Origin: Deltaproteobacteria bacterium
GTDB lineage: Bacteria > Desulfobacterota > DSM-4660 > Desulfatiglandales > Desulfatiglandaceae
DNA length: 12,045 nt
Assembly (NCBI GenBank): GCA_021159825.1
Contig: JAGHDR010000177.1
Coordinates: 1-12,045, forward strand
Direction: 5' to 3'
Shown here in pieces: positions 7,204 to 12,045 of this stretch. Each line of letters opens with the position of its first letter. The first letter of the stretch is position 1. Both the position numbers and the translations under genes were made by a program. The notes beneath the pieces were generated by a model. It saw nothing but the letters and a program-made list of their open reading frames with translations, ran no database searches and was not told where the DNA came from.

Positions 7204-7231
7204 CTTTTGCAAAACACCTCATTTTGTAAAG
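7204..7231. promoter_or_regulatory. Possible operator upstream of the acyl-CoA dehydrogenase operon
   Basis: CTTTTGCAAAA (7204-7214) and TTTTGTAAAG (7222-7231) form an inverted repeat with a 7-base centre, broken by a single unmatched base. It ends 40 bases before the ATG at 7272, where an operator would be expected. A regulator is not known; the helix-turn-helix on the operon's own EtfA is one candidate, by inference only. Confidence 0.35.
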
Positions 7232-7271
7232 CTCTCAATCGGTTTTTTGTGATTTTGGAAATAGAGAATTT

Positions 7272-8414
7272 ATGGACAGTATTTTATCTGAAAAACATCG
7301 TATCGTGCGGCGATCGGTTCGCTCCTTCTGTGAACGGGAAATCAGGCCCATTGCCGGTGAGATTGATCGAGAGGCCCGTTTTCCCTGGGAAGTGGTGGAA
7401 AAAATGGGAAAGCTCGGATATTTCGGGATACAGGCGCCGAGAGAATTGGGTGGTGCGGATCTGGATTCCATCAGCTACGCCATTATCGTGGAGGAGATCA
7501 GCAGGGCCAGCGGCAGCCTCGGGCTTTGTGTGACAGTTCATAACAGTGTGGCCTTGTACCCCATCCTGGTATTCGGATCACAGGCGCAGAAAGAAAAATG
7601 GGCGCCGCCACTGGTCCGTGGCGAGAAAATCGGTGCTTTCTGCCTAACGGAACCCAACGCAGGATCGGACGCCTCGGGTATTGAGGCCACGGCCGTGTCT
7701 GATGGAGACGCTTATGTGGTCAACGCCAACAAAGTATTTGTGACCAACGGCGGGGTTGCGGATATATGTCTTTTGTTCCTTAAGACCAACCCGTCCGCGG
7801 ATCGTAATGAGATCAGCGTGGTGGTGGCGGAACGGGGAACCCCGGGGTTTGTGGTGGGGGACCTGGAAGACCTGTGCGGCATGCGGGCAAACCCGGTCAG
7901 TTCCATACGGCTCTATGACTGTCGCCTGCCGCTCCATAACCTGCTGGGCTGTGAAGGTGCGGGACTCAAAATCGGTCTTACTGCCTTGGATACGGGCCGG
8001 ATGGGTATCGCGGCCCAGGCCCTGGGCATTGCCCAGGCGGCCCTGGAAGAGGGTATCCTGTATGCCCGGCAGCGCCGTCAGTTCGGGGTTCCCATTTCAA
8101 AACACCAGGCCATCCAGATGATGATTGCGGACATGGGCACGCTTGTGGAAGCATCCCGCCTGATGATCTATCGGGCCGCCGCCCTTAAAGATTCCGGAAA
8201 AAGATTTTCCCAGGAATCAGCTATGGCAAAACTCTTTGCGTCGGAGGCGTGCGGCAAGGTGACGGATTTGGCGGTACAGATTCATGGCGGATACGGGTAT
8301 TCCAAGAGCTACCCCGTTGAACGCTACTATCGCGACGCCCGGGTAACGAGAATCTACGAGGGGTCCTCCGAGGTACACCGGATGGTGATTGCCAGAGGGG
8401 TCCTGGGAAAATAA
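7272..8414 (+). CDS. Acyl-CoA dehydrogenase
   Basis: An FAD enzyme that oxidises acyl-CoA to trans-2-enoyl-CoA and passes the electrons to ETF. The 380 residues match the short/medium-chain family length. It has the N-terminal helical domain, the middle beta domain with the FAD/substrate signature CLTEPNAGSDASG near residue 125, and the C-terminal helical domain with RRQFGVPISKHQAIQMMIADM, QIHGGYGYSKSYPVERYYRDAR and IYEGSSEV. Glu363 in IYEG aligns with the catalytic base of SCAD and MCAD (Glu368 and Glu376). Chain length or branched specificity cannot be read from the sequence. The ribosome site is weak (GGAA at 7257). It begins an operon with etfB, 17 bases downstream, and etfA, so this ETF is probably its own electron acceptor. 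Confidence 0.93.
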   Translation: MDSILSEKHRIVRRSVRSFCEREIRPIAGEIDREARFPWEVVEKMGKLGYFGIQAPRELGGADLDSISYAIIVEEISRASGSLGLCVTVHNSVALYPILVFGSQAQKEKWAPPLVRGEKIGAFCLTEPNAGSDASGIEATAVSDGDAYVVNANKVFVTNGGVADICLLFLKTNPSADRNEISVVVAERGTPGFVVGDLEDLCGMRANPVSSIRLYDCRLPLHNLLGCEGAGLKIGLTALDTGRMGIAAQALGIAQAALEEGILYARQRRQFGVPISKHQAIQMMIADMGTLVEASRLMIYRAAALKDSGKRFSQESAMAKLFASEACGKVTDLAVQIHGGYGYSKSYPVERYYRDARVTRIYEGSSEVHRMVIARGVLGK

Positions 8415-8432
8415 TAACTGGGAAAATAATAA
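8403..8432. repeat. Perfect 15-bp tandem duplication between ACAD and etfB
   Basis: CTGGGAAAATAATAA occurs at 8403-8417 and immediately again at 8418-8432. The first copy contains the dehydrogenase's last codons and TAA stop; the second forms the whole spacer, and its last A is the first base of the etfB ATG. Without the duplication the stop and the ATG would lie 3 bases apart. It also doubles the only purine-rich (GGGA) stretch before etfB. Confidence 0.9.
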
Positions 8433-9211
8433 TGGGATTAGATATTGTGGTATGCATCAAATCGGTGATTCTGACAGCGCCCGAGGAACAGATGCTTCGA
8501 ACCGAGGACACTTCGGAGCTCAATCCTTTCGATCGGCCGGTCTTGGAGGCGGCCCTTCGCCTCAAAGAACTTCACGGCGGCCGTGTGACGGTCATTTCAA
8601 TGGGCCCCGAGGCGAGCCTTTCGGCCCTTTCCGAGGCCAGGGCCATGGGGGTGGATCGGGAGATCCTTATCTCTGATCCGGCGCTCGTCGGCTCAGACAC
8701 CCTGGCCACATCAACCGCCCTCGGGGCGGGCCTTCGGAAGCTGGTCCCCTTTGACCTGGTGCTTTTCGGCGTTCGAACGGCGGACAGCGACACCGGTCAG
8801 GTGGGGCCTCAGACATCCGTACAGCTCGGCATCCCGTTTATCAGTATGGTAAAAAGTTTAGAATGGCAGAAGGATGTCTTCAGGGTAGAACGGGTTGCGG
8901 ATCATTTTTTGGAAGAATATGAAGTCGCAACACCTGCGGCATTTACGATCCATCCCGGTGCGTTTCAGCCGAGGGACATGGGGCTTTCAGGGATTGGCCG
9001 GGCATTTGAATCAGAGCGGGTTGAACGCTGGAATCTGGCGGATCTGGGGCTTATGCCGGAACGGGTAGGCGATGCGGGTTCTCCTACCCGGGTGCTTTCC
9101 ATGAAGCGGATTAAAGAAACAAAGAAATGCGAGTTCCTCAAAGGAAATGCCCGGGAGCAGGCGGACGAGCTGATGAAGCGGCTTTCGGACTCCGGCGCCA
9201 TCGGGGCTTGA
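8432..9211 (+). CDS. etfB: Electron transfer flavoprotein, beta subunit
   Basis: ETF beta pairs with ETF alpha to carry electrons from acyl-CoA dehydrogenases to a membrane quinone reductase or another acceptor. The 259 residues match the family. The N-terminus (MGLDIVVCIKSV), NPFDRPVLEAALRLKE, TVISMGP and the nucleotide-binding loop ADSDTGQVGPQTSVQLGIP (about 117-135) are typical. The D-x-D-T-x-Q-V-G-P loop is like that of two-FAD, bifurcating-type ETFs (DGDTAQVGP) rather than the AMP-binding mitochondrial form, though this alone does not prove bifurcation. The dehydrogenase-recognition region around 180-200 (RDMGLSGIGRAFES) is less basic than in the usual family (MKAKKK). It starts right at the end of the 15-bp duplication, and the gap to etfA is 7 bases. 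Confidence 0.92.
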   Translation: MGLDIVVCIKSVILTAPEEQMLRTEDTSELNPFDRPVLEAALRLKELHGGRVTVISMGPEASLSALSEARAMGVDREILISDPALVGSDTLATSTALGAGLRKLVPFDLVLFGVRTADSDTGQVGPQTSVQLGIPFISMVKSLEWQKDVFRVERVADHFLEEYEVATPAAFTIHPGAFQPRDMGLSGIGRAFESERVERWNLADLGLMPERVGDAGSPTRVLSMKRIKETKKCEFLKGNAREQADELMKRLSDSGAIGA

Positions 9212-9218
9212 TTGATAT

Positions 9219-10868
9219 ATGATGAATAAAAATATGACCAATGAAATCTGGGTATTCGGTGATTTGCGGCATGAGCGGCTCTTTAGGTTCAGCCTGAATG
9301 TGTTGGCCAAAGCGCGGGCACTTTCCCGGCGCATCAATGGAAAAGCGGTGATGGTTTTCCTTTGTGCGCCTGATGACGGGGTGCGATCGAATAACGATCC
9401 GGGTTCGGTTTCTCTTAAAAGTGCTTTTGAGGATTCCTTTGCCGGGGGCGCGGATCGGGTTTGTGTCCTTGAAAATGACCAATTTTCGGTCCCCCTGTGC
9501 GATGTTTATGCGGAAGCCCTGGCGGGGGTGGTGAAACAGCACGCGCCCCTGCTCGTATTGATTGCACTCACCGATTTCGGCCGGGAGATGGCATCCAGGG
9601 CCGCTCGTATCTGCGACGCCGGGTTGATGGCCGATTGCGTGGATCTTCGAATTGCCGAGGAACGGATTGTGGGGTTGTGTCCCGCGTGGGGCGGGGAAAT
9701 CATGGCTGAGATCACCTACGTTGACGGTCATGGTACGGGATTTGCCACCGTGCATCCCCAGATTCAAACTCCCCGGATTCAAACCAATGGCGAAGTGGTG
9801 CCGGATGAAGACAGGGCAAAGGGTGAAGTCGAACGGATTCCCGTTCAGACAGATCCTGACGTCAATCGTTCCAAACTGCTTTCCCGTTCTCTCGAACCCC
9901 CGGAGCACCGCAAACTTGAGGAAGCCGAGATCGTGGTGGTGGGCGGTGCCGGGCTGGGCAATATGGAAGGATTTGGCCTGGTTCGGGAACTGGCGGTGGC
10001 CGTGGGCGGCGAGGTGGCGGGAACCCGGCCCCCCGTTCTACTTCATTGGGTGGACGAGGATCGGCTGATCGGGCAGACGGGAAAGGCTGTTCGCCCCAAT
10101 CTGCTGTTTTCCATCGGGATCTCCGGCGCCATACAATACACGGCCGGAATTTCAGAATCAAAGACCATTGTGGCCATCAATCGGGATGCAAACGCCCCCA
10201 TATTCCAGGTGGCGGATCTCGGCGTGGTGGTGGATGCAAAGACGTTTCTGCCATTGTTGATTGCGCGGGCCAAGCAGGTGGTCATGCGAAAACTGGCCGA
10301 CGTGTTGTCCGATACCCAGGCCGTAGCGGGCGAGGCGGGCAGTTTCGGCGCAAAAATACAAAAGATCCGCGAGTCCCGCGAATGGAATGTTGAACAACTG
10401 GCCAAAGCCACCGGGCAGACACCGGAATTTATGACCCTGGTGGAATCCGACGAAATGTCCCCGCCCGTCAGTTTCCTGCTTCGCCTTGCCGGAGCCCTGG
10501 GTGTCGATCCGGGGACCTTCCTCAGAAAGGAAGAGCAGACTGCCATCCGTGACCAGCGTGCCCAGGCCTTCATCAAGCGAACCAAAAGCTACTCCTACGA
10601 AACGCTGACGCCCGGAGCTGAGGAAAGCCATCTCCGGGCGTTTATGGTGACCATTGAATCTCATCATGCCCACAAGCCGGTGGAATACCGGCACGAGGGG
10701 GAAGAATTCATCTATGTGATGGAAGGGGACCTGGAATTTGTTCTGGGGGGAAAGCCCCATGTGCTCAAGAAAGGGGAAAGCATTCACTTTAATTCAGACA
10801 TCCCCCACAAACTGAAAAGCCTCTCCAACGAACCCACCCGTTGCCTGGTGATGCTCTATACGGTGTGA
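9219..10868 (+). CDS. etfA: Electron transfer flavoprotein alpha subunit fused to XRE helix-turn-helix and cupin domains
   Basis: Residues about 8-345 are a full ETF alpha: an N-terminal domain, then the FAD domain with VVVGGAGLGN (239-248), HWVDEDRLIGQTGKAVRPNLL (276 on), SIGISGAIQYTAG (298-310), AINRDANAPIFQVADLG (319-335). Tyr307 stands where most ETF alpha have His (GAIQH; human His286), a residue close to the flavin. After a short linker comes an XRE-type helix-turn-helix (about 377-436, FGAKIQKIRES through ALGVDPGTFL) and a C-terminal cupin (about 465-547, YRHEGEEFIYVMEG and GESIHFNSDIPHKL). XRE-cupin is normally a stand-alone regulator. At 549 residues it is about 200 longer than ordinary EtfA, with no frame break. 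Start is ATG 9219 or 9234; ribosome site weak in either case. Last gene of the operon. Flavoprotein role secure; regulatory role inferred. Confidence 0.92.
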   Translation: MMNKNMTNEIWVFGDLRHERLFRFSLNVLAKARALSRRINGKAVMVFLCAPDDGVRSNNDPGSVSLKSAFEDSFAGGADRVCVLENDQFSVPLCDVYAEALAGVVKQHAPLLVLIALTDFGREMASRAARICDAGLMADCVDLRIAEERIVGLCPAWGGEIMAEITYVDGHGTGFATVHPQIQTPRIQTNGEVVPDEDRAKGEVERIPVQTDPDVNRSKLLSRSLEPPEHRKLEEAEIVVVGGAGLGNMEGFGLVRELAVAVGGEVAGTRPPVLLHWVDEDRLIGQTGKAVRPNLLFSIGISGAIQYTAGISESKTIVAINRDANAPIFQVADLGVVVDAKTFLPLLIARAKQVVMRKLADVLSDTQAVAGEAGSFGAKIQKIRESREWNVEQLAKATGQTPEFMTLVESDEMSPPVSFLLRLAGALGVDPGTFLRKEEQTAIRDQRAQAFIKRTKSYSYETLTPGAEESHLRAFMVTIESHHAHKPVEYRHEGEEFIYVMEGDLEFVLGGKPHVLKKGESIHFNSDIPHKLKSLSNEPTRCLVMLYTV

Positions 10869-11034
10869 GTCGGCACAACTTGAGACCTTTGAAAAATGTT
10901 CAATTGTGAGGGGCAGGGGGGACAGATTTGGGAGCGGTGTTGGGCCGCAAGCGGGTCCCGATCCCATGGGTTAGGAAAGGGTATGCTCAGCTTGAAGCCG
11001 ATGAGATCTGGTTTCAGGCCGGATAATCGGGTGG
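10869..11034. other. Convergent intergenic region
   Basis: This 166-bp gap separates the end of etfA from the end of the PhaR-like gene. No convincing terminator, gene or repeat is seen. A small GAAGCC/GGTTTC stem (with one G-T pair) lies near 10994-11016, with no T tract on either side. Confidence 0.4.
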
Positions 11035-11739
11035 TTACGAAAGTTCCAGCGTTTCCGGCCTTTTGGTTTCGGGCAGGTTTACCGGTTTGATGTCGTCTTT
11101 GGACAGAGGAATCACCTTCGCCCGGGTTTTTTCGGTGGGGCGATCCGCCTCTTTCCCGGCGGCTTCTTCTTTGGCTTTTCGCGCCGGCTTTTTTTCGAGA
11201 TTTTGGACTTTACGGGTCAGGGTATCGATCTTTCCGGTGAGCTGAGAGACCTTCTCCTTGCCGGCCAGGTTCATGAGGTCAAGGGCTTCATTGACCCTTT
11301 GATCGATCTTTTCCGCGATCCATTTTTTCAGGTCGTCGGCGCGGTTCAGCATGTCATTTTTGAGCCTGCTGCCCTCGGACGGTGTGATTTCTTTTTCTTT
11401 AACGAGCCTTTCAACCAGCCTGTCGATTTCCTCGTCGGCCATGGTGAGTGCTCGATCCCACAATGAGATATATTTTTTTCCATAGTCTACTAACGTCCCC
11501 GGACCTTTTCGAAGGAGCTGGATCATGACGTTGGATGCGCCATTATCCGTTTGTCCCGTTTTGGTCCGTGCAAAGATCTGGGAAACCGTGGCCGCTGTGA
11601 TATCTTCCCCGGTTTTATTATCCAAAACCGCTATCTCTTCCCCGGCTTTGAGCAGTTTTGCGATTTTATCCAGGGTTATATATTTTTTGCTGTTTGTGTT
11701 GTATAATTCACGGTTCGCATATCGTTTGATTTTGTGCAT
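11035..11739 (-). CDS. PhaR-type PHA synthesis regulator with phasin-like coiled coil
   Basis: A 234-residue protein in three parts. Residues 4-62 match the PhaR DNA-binding/PHA-accumulation N-terminal domain (IKRYANRELYNTNSKKYITL, GEDITAATVSQIF). Residues about 84-184 are a long helical coiled coil with KKWIAEKIDQRVNEALDLMN and TGKIDTLTRKVQNLE, similar to phasins that coat PHA granules. From about 185 to the end is a Lys/Ala/Glu-rich, probably disordered tail. PhaR senses PHA polymer and represses phasin genes; a protein with both domains could do so directly at the granule. GGAGG (11749-11745) lies 5 bases before the ATG. It is on the same strand as the partial phasin-like gene upstream (104-base gap). 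Convergent with etfA. Which of DNA binding and granule binding is used is not shown. Confidence 0.82.
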   Translation of the reverse strand: MHKIKRYANRELYNTNSKKYITLDKIAKLLKAGEEIAVLDNKTGEDITAATVSQIFARTKTGQTDNGASNVMIQLLRKGPGTLVDYGKKYISLWDRALTMADEEIDRLVERLVKEKEITPSEGSRLKNDMLNRADDLKKWIAEKIDQRVNEALDLMNLAGKEKVSQLTGKIDTLTRKVQNLEKKPARKAKEEAAGKEADRPTEKTRAKVIPLSKDDIKPVNLPETKRPETLELS

Positions 11740-11744
11740 GACTG

Positions 11745-11749
11745 CCTCC
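11745..11749 (-). promoter_or_regulatory. Ribosome binding site of the PhaR-like gene
   Basis: On the minus strand GGAGG precedes the ATG (11739-11737) by 5 bases, confirming that start. Confidence 0.65.
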
Positions 11750-11843
11750 GAGGCGGGTTGAACATTCAGGGGTTTTTCCGAGATAATAGACCACCGATTT
11801 CAGGCCAACCCTTTGAAAGGCCGGCTTGAAGATCGGAGGGATA

Positions 11844-12044
11844 TCAGGCATCGCATTGCTTGCTCAGGGTGTTGAGCTTGGTATTCAGGGTTCGTACGGT
11901 TTTTGAAAGTTTTCCCATGTCCTTTTTGCTGGGCAGGTTCAAGCGATCGGGAATCGACTCAAGGCTCTTGGATATCCTTTTTTCCATCGTTTCTTTACCG
12001 GGAATCCGGTCGGTGATTTTTTTGCCTTGATCAAGAAGATCATC
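11844..12044 (-). CDS. Phasin-like protein, 3' end only (runs off the window)
   Basis: The frame enters at the right edge of the window and reads 66 codons to a TGA at 11846-11844. The visible part, from DDLLDQGKKITDRIPGKETM through EKRISKSLESIPDRLNLPSK to KLSKTVRTLNTKLNTLSKQ, is helical and basic. It ends with the alternating helix and coiled-coil pattern (DRLNLPSKKDMGKLSKTV...L..KL..L) common at the C-terminus of PHA granule-associated phasins. The neighbouring PhaR/phasin-like gene 104 bases downstream on the same strand supports this. The N-terminal part lies outside the window, so the call rests on the tail alone. Confidence 0.6.
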   Translation of the reverse strand, partial: DDLLDQGKKITDRIPGKETMEKRISKSLESIPDRLNLPSKKDMGKLSKTVRTLNTKLNTLSKQCDA

Positions 12045-12045
12045 C

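Noticed and set aside
9138..9908. 256-residue open frame on the minus strand opposite etfB and etfA
   Set aside because: It is a shadow of the conserved ETF genes in a GC-rich region, with no recognisable domain.
10884..10930. Insertion-sequence end or dispersed repeat at the CCTTTGAAAAATG stretch after etfA
   Set aside because: It only loosely resembles the CTTTTGCAAAA arm at 7204 and no matching partner end, target duplication or transposase is present.
1..12045. CRISPR array, tRNA, rRNA or prophage genes
   Set aside because: No regularly spaced repeats, no cloverleaf or conserved rRNA stretches, and no phage or transposase motifs were seen.

Overview
The window reads as ordinary chromosomal DNA of a Gram-negative anaerobe, most likely a sulfate-reducing Desulfobacterota member (Desulfobacteraceae/Desulfosarcina-like). 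This taxonomic guess is an inference from gene content (short IspG, Cys-rich L28, a Cys-free Crp/Fnr regulator, an acyl-CoA dehydrogenase/ETF cluster, PhaR/phasin-like proteins) and was not tested by any search.

Layout. 1-490 has no convincing intact gene: it holds a possible decayed gene fragment, a weak terminator-like hairpin, and a good sigma70-like promoter with a long leader for the next genes. 491-5459 (+) is a housekeeping block: ispG (isoprenoid synthesis), proS (prolyl-tRNA synthetase) and a bifunctional rel/spoT-type (p)ppGpp gene, which is split by an apparent one-base deletion near 4065. 5447-6432 (-) carries rpmB (ribosomal protein L28), overlapping rel tail to tail, and a Crp/Fnr-family regulator. 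The 304-bp divergent region 6433-6736 is unusually rich: a long AT-rich inverted repeat, an FNR/DNR-type palindrome, and a strong intrinsic terminator that points leftward although no minus-strand gene precedes it. 6737-7123 (+) is a small winged-helix protein of unknown role.

7272-10868 (+) is a compact catabolic operon: acyl-CoA dehydrogenase, ETF beta, and an ETF alpha carrying a C-terminal XRE helix-turn-helix plus cupin. Electrons from acyl-CoA oxidation would pass to this ETF. The appended DNA-binding and sensor module suggests an enzyme that may also regulate transcription, and it is the most novel item here. The minus strand from 12044 down to 11035 holds the 3' end of a phasin-like gene and a PhaR-type DNA-binding protein with a phasin-like coiled coil, both pointing to polyhydroxyalkanoate granules and so to acyl-CoA carbon storage.

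Three small sequence accidents sit at or in genes: the rel frameshift, a 13-bp direct repeat that sets the rel stop codon, and a perfect 15-bp tandem duplication between the acyl-CoA dehydrogenase and etfB. The first may be an assembly or sequencing error; the two duplications look like slippage events.
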